A stretch of DNA of 64,000 bases, taken from assembly GCA_021775455.1 (NCBI GenBank), contig JAJFHU010000014.1, positions 1-64,000 of the forward strand, in the 5' to 3' direction. Positions 29,281-37,914 of the stretch are shown here, in pieces. The position numbers were made by a program, and so were the translations under genes. Position 1 is the first letter of the stretch. Every line of letters begins with the position of its first letter. This DNA comes from Hyphomicrobiales bacterium (GTDB taxonomy: Bacteria > Pseudomonadota > Alphaproteobacteria > Rhizobiales > Rhizobiaceae). Under the pieces are notes generated by a model that was not told the DNA's origin, did not search any database, and saw only the letters and a list, made by a program, of their open reading frames with translations.

Positions 29281-29311
29281 AAAAAAGGGTGCCAAAAATA
29301 CTTTGGCACCC
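29281..29311 (-). terminator. terminator/attenuator between aepX and aepV
   Basis: Read on the minus strand, GGGTGCCAAA (29311-29302), a five-base loop and TTTGGCACCC (29296-29287) run directly into TTTTTT (29286-29281). This is a full intrinsic terminator inside the operon. Partial read-through would give more binding protein than ATPase and permease. Confidence 0.85.
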
Positions 29312-29329
29312 CTTTTCGGGAGAAAATCC

Positions 29330-30352
29330 TTACTTGGGCTCTGATTTTGAATCGTAGCGCTTTTGCCACTCTGCCAAAATCGACGCGCGGTTATTGGCGG
29401 CGAATTCAAAATCATTATCGATCATTTTTTCAAGCAAATTTGTCGGAAAGTGTTCAACCGGTTTTGCAACACCTGGATACGCAACAACAGCGTAACCCGT
29501 GTTGTACATTTCATTTGCTTTCTTGGTAATCGTCCAGTCAACAAGAGTCTTTGCAGCTTCGAGATCATCGGTCCCGGCAACAATGGCTGTTGCCTCCATG
29601 TCCCAGCCAACACCTTCAGAGGGAACGATAATTTCAAGTGGTGCACCGGCAGCCTTGGACTTTGCCCCCCTGAATGCAAATGAGACGCCGATTGGAATTT
29701 CACCGGCGGCAGCCAATTTGCAAGGCTTCGAACCAGAATGGGTGTAGCGTGCGATATTTTCGTGCAGCCCGTCCATGTAAGCCCATCCGCCCTCTTCACC
29801 AAACATCTGCAACCAGCTTGATACATCAAGGAAGCCGGTACCCGATGAATTCGGATTTGGCATGATCACATGACCTTTATATTCTGGTTTTGTCAGGTCT
29901 TTCCAGCTTGCTGGCGGAGTTAAACCAGCCTTTCCAGCTTCAACGGTGTTATAGCAAACCGATGCAACCCAGGCATCCATACCGGTCCAGGTTGGTGGCG
30001 AACTCTTGTCGACAAATTTTGGATCCAGATTTTCCACACCCTTTGGTGCATATGCCTCAAGCATGCCCTCAGTTTTCATCAACAATAGAGATGTAGCGGC
30101 AAGTCCCCAAATCACATCAGCCTGGGGATTGTTTTTCTCGGCCAGTAACTTGGCAGTAATGATCCCGGTAGAATCACGAACCCAGTTGATCTTGATATCC
30201 GGATGATCCTTGTTGAAAGTTTCTGCATAGCGGGCAAGGTCTTCAGCCTCAACAGCAGTATATACTGTAAGTTCTGCAGCCTGAGCCTGAACGAGTGTTG
30301 TGGCGCCAAGCAGCAAACCTGCAACAATTGTTTTTATGGTTTTTGGTAACAT
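29330..30352 (-). CDS. aepX: 2-aminoethylphosphonate-binding periplasmic protein
   Basis: The protein has 340 residues, with a signal peptide ending VQAQA at about residue 26. The mature N-terminus ELTVYTAVEAEDLARY and the segment RDSTGIITAKLLAEKNNPQADV (in part) match the family of 2-aminoethylphosphonate-binding proteins (PhnS2/AepX), itself related to iron-binding FbpA; the tyrosine iron ligands of FbpA are not obvious. It should capture 2-aminoethylphosphonate in the periplasm. It leads a minus-strand operon with aepV and aepW and is divergent from a MetE-like gene. Confidence 0.83.
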   Translation of the reverse strand: MLPKTIKTIVAGLLLGATTLVQAQAAELTVYTAVEAEDLARYAETFNKDHPDIKINWVRDSTGIITAKLLAEKNNPQADVIWGLAATSLLLMKTEGMLEAYAPKGVENLDPKFVDKSSPPTWTGMDAWVASVCYNTVEAGKAGLTPPASWKDLTKPEYKGHVIMPNPNSSGTGFLDVSSWLQMFGEEGGWAYMDGLHENIARYTHSGSKPCKLAAAGEIPIGVSFAFRGAKSKAAGAPLEIIVPSEGVGWDMEATAIVAGTDDLEAAKTLVDWTITKKANEMYNTGYAVVAYPGVAKPVEHFPTNLLEKMIDNDFEFAANNRASILAEWQKRYDSKSEPK

Positions 30353-30404
30353 TCATTCCTCCTGTTGTTACGCTTCTTTCGTGAGCGATATTGGCCACAA
30401 TCGT

Positions 30405-30422
30405 TTAACTGTTTGATGACAG
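30405..30422 (-). promoter_or_regulatory. Pho-box-like site upstream of aepX
   Basis: On the minus strand: CTGTCAT, four bases, CAGTTAA. The first half matches the PhoB box consensus exactly (7/7), the second 4/7. The site lies 53-70 bp before the aepX start codon, on the same strand. PhoB control of a phosphonate importer would be sensible, but a half match can arise by chance. Confidence 0.4.
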
Positions 30423-30514
30423 TTTTCGATAGTTTGACCCACAATCATTTTTGATTGCGTAGATGCCTCTTCCTCACGGTGATTATCTTCTTTCAACCAT
30501 CAATAAAGAAAATC

Positions 30515-30534
30515 GATAATTATGATATTATCAT
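30515..30534. promoter_or_regulatory. AT-rich palindrome between aepX and MetE-like gene
   Basis: ATGATA-T-TATCAT (30522-30534) overlaps the wider inverted repeat GATAAT...ATTATC (30515-30532). It is central in the divergent region and may bind a regulator. Confidence 0.35.
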
Positions 30535-30728
30535 CATTTTTTCTTTCAATACAAATTTGGAAACTGCAAGTTTTGCAATCTTATTTGCCCTGCAATTTGG
30601 CATTGAACGGGAACTAATCACACATCGGTATTTTCAGCTTGATCTCCGCTGCAAATTTGCGATGCTCAAGAACTTGAATCTTTGGAACGGGATTGCGAGG
30701 TTGTAACCAATTGTAAGGGGAGCGTTAG

Positions 30729-31778
30729 ATGCCTTTGAAAACGACGTGCATAGGGGCATATCCAAAGCCTGATTACGTGCCTATCAAGGATTGGTTTCAG
30801 GTTGGTCACGATTCGGAAGACTATAATGACCGGGTATTGCGCCAATGGTCTGCAGCAGGGAATGAAGAAACCCTGGCGCTGATGGACAAGGCTACTGCGG
30901 AAGTAATTGCCGACCAGATTGAATGCGGTGTCGATGTGCCAACAGATGGTGAAGTTCGCCGGGAAAACTATGTTCATTACCAGTGTCGGCATTTCTCGGG
31001 ATTTGATTTTGAAAATCTCACCGAGCGGGTTTTACGCAATGGTGCTTACGCATCAGAACTTCCCACCATTCGCAGTGACATCAAGGCAGGGGATACATCC
31101 ACCCTGGTGCGTGACTGGCAGGTTGCCGAAGCGGCGGCCGGTCGCCCGGTAAAGATCACGATGCCCGGACCGATGACTATTTCTGATACCACTGCTGATG
31201 TGCACTATAATGACGCCAAGAAGCTTGCGAGCGATTTGGCCGACGCGCTTAACAAGCAAGTCCATGCATTAGTTGATGCCGGATGTACCAATATCCAGAT
31301 TGATGAGCCAATTTTTGCCCGCAAGCCAGATGAAGCTTTGGAGTATGGAACAGACACGCTCGCACGTTGTTTTCATGGTGTGCCGGAATCAGTAACCCGT
31401 GTGGTTCACATGTGCTGCGGTTATCCGTGTGAACTGGATGACATGGATTACCCAAAAGCGGATCAGCAATCCTATGTTCAAATTGCGGAAGCCGTAGACG
31501 GTATAGCAGATGAGATTTCCATCGAAGACGCGCACCGTCACAATCCTGCAGAACTGTTTACAAAGTTTGACAAGTCGAAACTAATCGTTGGTTTCTTTAC
31601 GGTTGCTTCAAGTCAGGTTGAATCAGTTGATCAAATCCGGGCAAGAATGGAAGAAATACTCAAGATCATGCCAATGGAGCAGCTTGTTGCGGCCCCCGAT
31701 TGCGGACTGGGATTTTTGGGGCGCGAACTCGCGATGACCAAACTCAAGAACATGTGTGAGGCCGCCAGAAGTATATAA
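30729..31778 (+). CDS. cobalamin-independent methionine synthase-like (MetE C-terminal domain) protein
   Basis: The protein has 349 residues and only the catalytic barrel of MetE, without its N-terminal half. The zinc ligands of MetE are matched by H227 and C229 (VHMCCGY), E266 (ISIEDAH) and C325 (APDCGLGF); the HxC-to-Glu distance is about 15 residues longer than in MetE. It should move a methyl (or alkyl) group to a thiol such as homocysteine. The lack of the folate-binding N-half suggests another donor. It is divergent from aepX and 94 bp upstream of a sulfatase-like gene. True substrate unknown. Confidence 0.8.
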   Translation: MPLKTTCIGAYPKPDYVPIKDWFQVGHDSEDYNDRVLRQWSAAGNEETLALMDKATAEVIADQIECGVDVPTDGEVRRENYVHYQCRHFSGFDFENLTERVLRNGAYASELPTIRSDIKAGDTSTLVRDWQVAEAAAGRPVKITMPGPMTISDTTADVHYNDAKKLASDLADALNKQVHALVDAGCTNIQIDEPIFARKPDEALEYGTDTLARCFHGVPESVTRVVHMCCGYPCELDDMDYPKADQQSYVQIAEAVDGIADEISIEDAHRHNPAELFTKFDKSKLIVGFFTVASSQVESVDQIRARMEEILKIMPMEQLVAAPDCGLGFLGRELAMTKLKNMCEAARSI

Positions 31779-31872
31779 TTTCCACTGATAGGTACATTGT
31801 TCAATTCGAATTGCGCGATTGTCTGTGCACAAATAGGCTGCAGTTTTCGCGATGTTCCAAAGGATACAATAG

Positions 31873-33366
31873 GTGCAAAATCGCCCCAACATCTTATTCA
31901 TCATTATTGATCAACTTCGGGCAGATTGTTTGCATGGTGCCCTGGCAGAACACGCCAACCTCAAAAACCTGCACTCACTGATGAATGAGGCGGTTACGTT
32001 TCAGAATCATTTTTCGGTAACATCTCCTTGCGGTCCATCACGTGCTTCCATCCTGACCGGGCAATATGCAATGAACCACCGTTCGGTACGCAATGGAACG
32101 CCGTTGCCGTACGACAAACCAAATTTGGCTACTGAAGTCCGAAAAGCAGGGTATCTTCCGTTCCTGTATGGCTACTCAGACACGAGCATGGATCCGCGAG
32201 TATTTGATGAGAACGATCCAATGTTGCGATCATATGAGCAGGCCATGCCAGGGTTCGTGGAAGCTCTCGAAATGCGCATGGAACAAAGTTGGGCCTGGAA
32301 GGCTTATCTGAAGCGCAGGGGATACGATGTTCCGGACTATCCTGACATTTTCAAGCCAAGCGGCGACAAGCCGGATAATCCGGCATTCTACAAGGCTGAG
32401 GACAGTGACACTGCCTTTTTGACGGATCGCGTAATTGGTGAATTGAATGGGTTACCAACCGGGTGGTTTGCCCATGTGACCTATCTTCGTCCTCATCCAC
32501 CGCTTGTCGCTCCCGAATCCTACAACAAACTGGTTCCGCCGAGATCATTGCCGAAGCCAGTTGGTGAAAACAGCGATATTGATCACCCTTTCATCGACCC
32601 AGCCAAGAAATTCAAGCACATTTCAACCCTTGTGAACGGTTTCGAACACCTCGAACCGACGGATGAAAACATTGCCATAATGCGTTCACTGTATCTTGGG
32701 CTTGCCAATGAAGTTGATCATCACATTGGGAATATAATTGAATATCTCAAATCGAGTGGTCAATATGACAACACCTTGATTGTGATCACCGGCGATCACG
32801 GTGAAATGTTGGGTGACTATCGCTTGTGGGGAAAGATGTCGTATCATGATGCGGCCTATCATGTTCCGATGATTATTCGTGATCCGGCAAATTCCGGTCC
32901 GCATGGTCAAATGTTGGATGTATTTACCGAATCAGTCGATATCGCGCCGACTATCCTGGATTTTATTGGGCAGGATATTCCTGATACAATGGATGGGTAC
33001 AGCCTGATGCCTTTTGTGAGGGGGGAGCCGCCAAAGGACTGGCGGCAATATTCGTTCTCAGAACTGGATTTTGGAGACCCGGTAAGTCCAACTGTGTGGC
33101 AAGGGGAGCTCAAACTGGATTCTGATAAAACGAACATGGCAGTATTGCGAACCAGGCAACATACTTTGGTTCATTTTAACGGTGGAATGCCGCAAATGTT
33201 GTTTGATCGTGAAGCAAATGGTGAGGCAGTCGATATCTCGCGAGATGCAACATCAGCAAACCTTATGTTGGAGTTATCACGCATGATGCTGGACCACCGC
33301 ATGACTCATGCAGAAGGGCGGTTTGCCAGAACCATGATTACTGAGAGCGGCGTAAAGCGCGGATAA
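31873..33366 (+). CDS. formylglycine-dependent sulfatase / phosphonate monoester hydrolase
   Basis: The protein has 497 residues with no signal peptide, so it is cytoplasmic. D13-Q14 (IIDQLRAD) and C53 in SPCGPSRASILTG (the C-x-P-S-R site converted to formylglycine) lie at the N-terminus, and TGDHGEMLGDY supplies the second metal-site residues. The layout NHRSVRNGTPL, TYLRPHPPLVAP and SSGQYDNTLIVITGDHGE follows the phosphonate monoester hydrolase/arylsulfatase branch known from Rhizobium. It would split sulfate, phosphate or phosphonate esters. The start is GTG with AAGGA eight bases upstream. No formylglycine-generating enzyme is in the window. Confidence 0.85.
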   Translation: MQNRPNILFIIIDQLRADCLHGALAEHANLKNLHSLMNEAVTFQNHFSVTSPCGPSRASILTGQYAMNHRSVRNGTPLPYDKPNLATEVRKAGYLPFLYGYSDTSMDPRVFDENDPMLRSYEQAMPGFVEALEMRMEQSWAWKAYLKRRGYDVPDYPDIFKPSGDKPDNPAFYKAEDSDTAFLTDRVIGELNGLPTGWFAHVTYLRPHPPLVAPESYNKLVPPRSLPKPVGENSDIDHPFIDPAKKFKHISTLVNGFEHLEPTDENIAIMRSLYLGLANEVDHHIGNIIEYLKSSGQYDNTLIVITGDHGEMLGDYRLWGKMSYHDAAYHVPMIIRDPANSGPHGQMLDVFTESVDIAPTILDFIGQDIPDTMDGYSLMPFVRGEPPKDWRQYSFSELDFGDPVSPTVWQGELKLDSDKTNMAVLRTRQHTLVHFNGGMPQMLFDREANGEAVDISRDATSANLMLELSRMMLDHRMTHAEGRFARTMITESGVKRG

Positions 33367-33606
33367 CCGAGGTTTCCACTGGTTTCTAATCATAAAGTCG
33401 TAGTTGGCTGGCATAATTGACGTCCAGCAGCCGGTCTCACACGTCTATTATTATCTTATAAGCAGAATCTATGGGTACCGATCCATTAGCGCTTGACGAG
33501 TTAGAAGATGAAGGAATAGGTTTGGGTACTCATTTGCTTGGGCTTGCGTTCCATAATATTCGGCGAAGTCGAAACCGGAAGCTAAACAAATTTGATAGGG
33601 AGGGAA

Positions 33607-35649
33607 ATGATGAAAAGCATTTTATTGTCTGGCGTCGCATTCATGGCGCTTACAACTGCCGCAATTGCTAACTGCCCCGCAGTTACTGTCGCGGACATGA
33701 TGGGCATTGCGCCCGGAGAATTTCCACAACAATATGAACTTTCTGAATTTCAGGCGGCAGCAGACTGCACTCTGACATTTCAGGAGAACCCATCAATCAG
33801 TACTCTGAATGGTAAAATTCGTGGCAATCCTGACATGCCCGCCTTGGCGGATCGTCTGCCTGCGGAACCGCTGATTATGGCGCCCTATGACATGATCGGC
33901 AAGTATGGCGGCACGTTTAATGCGCTGTCCAACGCGACAGAGGCCGGCACGTCCGACTTTATGTCGGTGCGTCACGTGAATCTGGTACGCTTTGCCGACG
34001 ATCTGGTGACGATTGTGCCGAATGTCGCAAAAAGCTGGTCCTGGAATGATGACTTTACTCAGCTGACGTTTGTTCTGCGTGAAGGCCACAAGTGGTCGGA
34101 CGGCGAACCGTTTGGTGCTGAAGATGTCGAGTTTTGGTACGAAAACCTGAATATGGACACCAACGTGATCGAAGTCCCGAAAGGCTGGTTACTGGCTGGT
34201 GGTGAGCAGATGACAGTTGACGTTATCGATCCGCTCACAGTGCGTTTCAACATGCCGTCACCAAAACTGGGTTTCCTGGCACACTTTGCAAACCATTATG
34301 GGCAAGGTTTCCAGCCCAAGCATTTCCTTGGGCAATATCATCCTGACATCAACCCGGATGCCGACAAATTGGCCCAATCGCTCGGTTTCGAGAATGGCTA
34401 TGACCTTATAAAAGCCTATTATGGTAGTTCCGATTGGATGGATACACCGACACCTATGTTGACCCATCCTGACAAGGTCGCAAATCTGCCTCTTGATGCC
34501 GCACCCACTTTGGAAAGCCACATCGTCATTTCAGAATCAACGGAAGGTCGCCACTTTGTCGCTAACCCGTATTTTTACATGGTGGACACAGCCGGAAACC
34601 AATTGCCATACATCAATGAGCAAGACGAGATTTTTGTTGGTGAAAGCGAAGTGCGTTTGCTGAAACTGGTCAACGGCGAAGTTAGCTACAAGGCCCAGGC
34701 GCTGCAGACCGATTATGTTCCTCTGCTGATGGAAAGCCAGGAGAAGGGCGGCTTTGTAATCGATCTGAAACCTGATATCACGATGCCGACCTTTGCATTC
34801 AACGTCACCTCCGAAGATCTTGAAAAGCGCAAAGTATTTGGTGATCTGAAATTCCGTCAGGCGATGTCTGTCGCCATGAACCGTGATGAGATTAACGAAG
34901 TTGCGATGTTCGGACTTGGAACGCCTCAACAATACGTCGGGTTCTCGCCCTCTCCTGATTTCATTACCCCTGAATGGGAACAGCATTTCGCGCAGTATGA
35001 TCCGGATATGGCAAAGTCCTTGTTGGACGAAATCGGTGTCGTTGACAAAGACGGCGATGGCAACCGTGAACTGCCAAATGGTGACGCGTTGACGTTGAAC
35101 CTTCAGGTTGCCACCCAAGGGATGTCGATCAAGATAGTTGAACTTGTCGGTCAGCACTGGAGGGCTGTTGGTATCAACAACACGGTCAAAGAGGTCACAA
35201 CCGACGAATATCGCTCGGCCCAATCCTCCAACCAACTCGATGTCACGATGTACGAGAAAAGCGTACCTTTGACCACGGTTCTCGGCAATCCTGAAATCTT
35301 CATCCCACCCTTTGACAACTACTTCAACATGCGTACTGGGATGTTGTGGGGCGAATACGTTGAGTCCGACGGTGCCGCAGGCGTTAAACCACCAGACTAT
35401 GTCTTCACCATGATGGAAGATATCAATGCATTCCAGGCCGCGCCGGTTGGCACACCTGAATCCGATGCCCTGGGTTTGAAGCTCGTTGCAAACATGACCG
35501 GAAACCTGCTGTTCATCGGCACAGTAAAGGAGCAAAAGCCGATTTATCACACGGCGAAGCTGAAGAACTTCCCGGAGTTCAAAACGGCATCCTATGCATA
35601 TTACCGGGCTTACCCATATCGGCCTGCTCAGTGGTCTTTGGAAGAGTAA
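33607..35649 (+). CDS. peptide-class ABC importer, substrate-binding protein (family 5)
   Basis: The protein has 680 residues, long for the family (usually 500-620). ATGs at 33607 and 33610 are both possible, preceded by AGGGAGG. A signal peptide ends at AIA about residue 21. An extra segment of about 75 residues with two cysteines (NCPAV, ADCTLTF) precedes the normal start of the fold at GKYGGTFN. LREGHKWSDGEPFGAEDVEF (in part) is the SBP family 5 signature. DKDGDGNRE is a calcium-loop-like turn. The ligand is not predictable: peptides or oligosaccharides are both known for long members. Confidence 0.88.
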   Translation: MMKSILLSGVAFMALTTAAIANCPAVTVADMMGIAPGEFPQQYELSEFQAAADCTLTFQENPSISTLNGKIRGNPDMPALADRLPAEPLIMAPYDMIGKYGGTFNALSNATEAGTSDFMSVRHVNLVRFADDLVTIVPNVAKSWSWNDDFTQLTFVLREGHKWSDGEPFGAEDVEFWYENLNMDTNVIEVPKGWLLAGGEQMTVDVIDPLTVRFNMPSPKLGFLAHFANHYGQGFQPKHFLGQYHPDINPDADKLAQSLGFENGYDLIKAYYGSSDWMDTPTPMLTHPDKVANLPLDAAPTLESHIVISESTEGRHFVANPYFYMVDTAGNQLPYINEQDEIFVGESEVRLLKLVNGEVSYKAQALQTDYVPLLMESQEKGGFVIDLKPDITMPTFAFNVTSEDLEKRKVFGDLKFRQAMSVAMNRDEINEVAMFGLGTPQQYVGFSPSPDFITPEWEQHFAQYDPDMAKSLLDEIGVVDKDGDGNRELPNGDALTLNLQVATQGMSIKIVELVGQHWRAVGINNTVKEVTTDEYRSAQSSNQLDVTMYEKSVPLTTVLGNPEIFIPPFDNYFNMRTGMLWGEYVESDGAAGVKPPDYVFTMMEDINAFQAAPVGTPESDALGLKLVANMTGNLLFIGTVKEQKPIYHTAKLKNFPEFKTASYAYYRAYPYRPAQWSLEE

Positions 35650-35675
35650 GCCGCACTGATCGTTAAAAAAATCAA

Positions 35676-35701
35676 CTGCGGGCAAATTCATTTGCCCGCA
35701 G
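35676..35701 (+). other. perfect 11-bp hairpin after the binding-protein gene
   Basis: CTGCGGGCAAA (35676-35686), loop TTCA, TTTGCCCGCAG (35691-35701). No T-run follows directly. It lies 26 bp after the stop and 61 bp before the permease gene, where a 3' mRNA stabiliser would raise binding-protein levels. Confidence 0.7.
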
Positions 35702-35761
35702 TACTGCGATAAAATTTTGGCTAGTTGGTGAGAGTGAAAGTGCGGGGGTTGTAGATTATCA

Positions 35762-36775
35762 ATGTATCAATTTGTTCGATTTGCTACAATTCGCGCATCG
35801 TTGGCCATTTTCACACTTGTCCTGGTTTCGTTTATTGTTTTTTCCCTTATGGAGTTGGTGCCGGGTGATTGTGCCGAGCGTTACCTCGCCTTCAAAAACT
35901 CGCAGGGTGCGCAAATCTCGATCGCTGACATTGAGGCGGAGCGCGTCCGGCTGGGTCTGGACAAACCCTACATACAACGTTGGGCTACGTGGATTATCAA
36001 TGCCTTTCAGGGCGAATTTGGTGACAGTTGTATTTTGCGCCTGAACATTAGTCAGCTATTAGGTCAAAAAATCTGGTTAAGTGTCGGCATTTGCCTGGCC
36101 TCCTTATTGGTGGCCTATGCGATTGCAGTTCCCGTGGGAATAATCGCTGCCACTTCACGCAATCCCTATTTGAACAATGGTTTGCGTTTGGTCAGTTATT
36201 TGGGACTGGCCCTGCCGAATTTTCTGCTGGCACTCATGATCATGCTTTTCTCTACCGTGATGTTTGGAGACAGTTTGACCGGACTGTTTTCAAAGGAATA
36301 CAGGGATGCCGACTGGTCGTATGATCGTGTTTTGGATTTCCTGTCACACGTTTGGCTGCCGGTGTTCATCCTTGGTTGGTCAGCGACTGCATTTGCAATC
36401 CAAACGGTACGTGCGCTGATGTCTGATGAGATCAGCAAACTGTATGTGACTGCAGCAGCGGCTCGAGGGGTGTCGGGATCAAGATTGTTCCTGCGGTATC
36501 CGGCGCGCCACGCGCTTAGCCCGATTATCAACTCGCTTGGGTTCGATTTGAACCGTATCTTCAACGAGTTGCCGATAGTGGCCCTAATCCTGACCCTAAC
36601 CGAGGCTGGTTCGCTACTGATCGAGGCATTGGCCCGGTCAAATGATCAACAGTTGGCTGGTGCGATAATATTCTTCCTGACTGGCAGTATCGTGGCAATC
36701 AACTTTATTACAGATATTCTGCTGGCTGTGATCGATCCGCGCATTCGCCACAGTATTATGGGGCAGCGGGCATGA
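35762..36775 (+). CDS. peptide-class ABC importer, permease 1 (DppB-like)
   Basis: The protein has 337 residues and six membrane segments, with the first at about 12-32 followed by the usual periplasmic stretch and the EAA loop YVTAAAARGVSGSRLFLRYPARHAL (in part) facing the ATPases. It forms the channel together with the next gene product. The 3' end overlaps that gene by four bases (ATGA). Confidence 0.92.
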   Translation: MYQFVRFATIRASLAIFTLVLVSFIVFSLMELVPGDCAERYLAFKNSQGAQISIADIEAERVRLGLDKPYIQRWATWIINAFQGEFGDSCILRLNISQLLGQKIWLSVGICLASLLVAYAIAVPVGIIAATSRNPYLNNGLRLVSYLGLALPNFLLALMIMLFSTVMFGDSLTGLFSKEYRDADWSYDRVLDFLSHVWLPVFILGWSATAFAIQTVRALMSDEISKLYVTAAAARGVSGSRLFLRYPARHALSPIINSLGFDLNRIFNELPIVALILTLTEAGSLLIEALARSNDQQLAGAIIFFLTGSIVAINFITDILLAVIDPRIRHSIMGQRA

Positions 36776-37914
36776 CAGATAAAACAGACATTGCTGCAAA
36801 TGCAGATCAGAAATCCAAAGATGCGTATTTCACCGCATCGCAAGGCCAGTTGATCTGGACGCGATTCAAAAAACAAAAGTCAGCAATGGTCGGAGCCTGG
36901 GTGTTGGTGATTTTGATCTTGTCCGGTTTTTTTGCACCCTTCCTTACACCTTACGATCCTACAATCGATGGGCGCGACAAGGAATATGAAAACGGGGCTC
37001 CACAGATCCCAAGTTTTTGCGACGACAACGGCTGTTCGTTTCGTCCGTTTATTTATACTTACGAGCGGGAACGCTCACTCAAAACCAATTTCCGTTGGAC
37101 GACCGTGATCGATACGGACAAACGGAGATATCTTGTATTCTTTACCCAAGGTGACGAATACACGATCCTGGGTGTGAAATTTTCGACCCATTTATTTGGG
37201 GTAGATTCCGGGAAAATCCACTTGTTTGGAACCGACTCAACCGGCAAGGATATCCTGTCGCGTACATTTCATGCGATCAATACATCGATGGCTGTCGGGA
37301 CGATCGGGGTCTTTATTGCGTTTGTGTTGGCGTTAATAATTGGCGGGCTGTCAGGTTATTACGGTGGCTGGCTGGATTCAGTAATTCAGATGGTAACGGA
37401 TGCGGTGCGAACCGTGCCCGCAATTCCGTTGTTTATGGCGTTGGCAGCGTTTATTCCCAGTGAATGGAGTGCAGAAGCGCGTTTCTTCTTCATATCCATA
37501 ATCCTGGGGTTTATCGGCTGGCCAACGCTGGCGAGGCGGGTGCGCACCCATCTTTTGACCGAACGAAATCAAGAGTATGTGCTGGCTGCACAATTATGCG
37601 GAGCATCTGGCGGCCACATTATCCGCAGACATCTGCTGCCCAGTTTCACCAGTTACATCATTGTCGACCTGGTGATATCGTTTCCTTATATGGTGCTGTC
37701 CGAAACCGCCCTGAGCTTTATTGGTTTGGGGTTAAAAGACCCGGTGAACTCGCTTGGAGTGATGCTGCAAAACGTGACAAAAGCCGATGTCCTGCTGAAC
37801 TACCAATGGTACTTCATACCTGTGATATTCTTTATCGTATTGGTGATGGCATTTGTTTTTGTTGGCGATGGGTTGCGCGATGCGGCTGATCCTTATGCGG
37901 ATACCAAGAAATGA
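36772..37914 (+). CDS. peptide-class ABC importer, permease 2 (DppC-like) with large periplasmic insert
   Basis: The protein has 380 residues against about 300 in typical DppC. After the first membrane segment (about 44-62) an extra periplasmic stretch of about 90 residues includes the cysteine pair CDDNGC; the transport domain then resumes at FGTDSTGKDILSRTFHA. The EAA loop YVLAAQLCGASGGHIIRRHLLPS (in part) is intact. Such inserts are seen in members that work with long binding proteins. It overlaps its neighbours by four bases on both sides. Confidence 0.92.
   Translation: MTDKTDIAANADQKSKDAYFTASQGQLIWTRFKKQKSAMVGAWVLVILILSGFFAPFLTPYDPTIDGRDKEYENGAPQIPSFCDDNGCSFRPFIYTYERERSLKTNFRWTTVIDTDKRRYLVFFTQGDEYTILGVKFSTHLFGVDSGKIHLFGTDSTGKDILSRTFHAINTSMAVGTIGVFIAFVLALIIGGLSGYYGGWLDSVIQMVTDAVRTVPAIPLFMALAAFIPSEWSAEARFFFISIILGFIGWPTLARRVRTHLLTERNQEYVLAAQLCGASGGHIIRRHLLPSFTSYIIVDLVISFPYMVLSETALSFIGLGLKDPVNSLGVMLQNVTKADVLLNYQWYFIPVIFFIVLVMAFVFVGDGLRDAADPYADTKK

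Larger units (their letters stand above)
30353..30728. other. 376-bp divergent regulatory region (aepX / MetE-like gene)
   Basis: No convincing coding sequence was seen. It holds a Pho-box-like site on the minus strand (30405-30422) and an AT-rich palindrome (30515-30534), and must contain promoters for both flanking genes. A + strand reading frame at 30455-30706 lacks any recognisable features and is AT-rich. Confidence 0.6.

Noticed and set aside
29330-30352. Iron-binding FbpA as identity of the aep binding protein
   Set aside because: The overall class is shared, but the RDSTGIITAKLLAE segment fits the aminoethylphosphonate group better and the paired iron-ligand tyrosines are not evident. 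Kept as the main alternative.
30455-30706. 83-codon + frame in the aepX/MetE-core divergent region
   Set aside because: AT-rich, covers the palindrome, no ribosome site, composition unlike neighbouring proteins.
33471-33671. 66-codon + frame in front of the peptide-class binding-protein gene
   Set aside because: It runs into the real gene in another frame, lacks a ribosome site and has no family features.
34537-35691. 384-codon open frame antisense to the peptide-class binding protein
   Set aside because: It is the exact shadow of a well-supported gene, has no recognisable domain, and its length follows from the codon bias of the sense gene.
37464-37889. 141-codon frame inside the DppC-like gene
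   Set aside because: Out-of-frame shadow of an intact permease.
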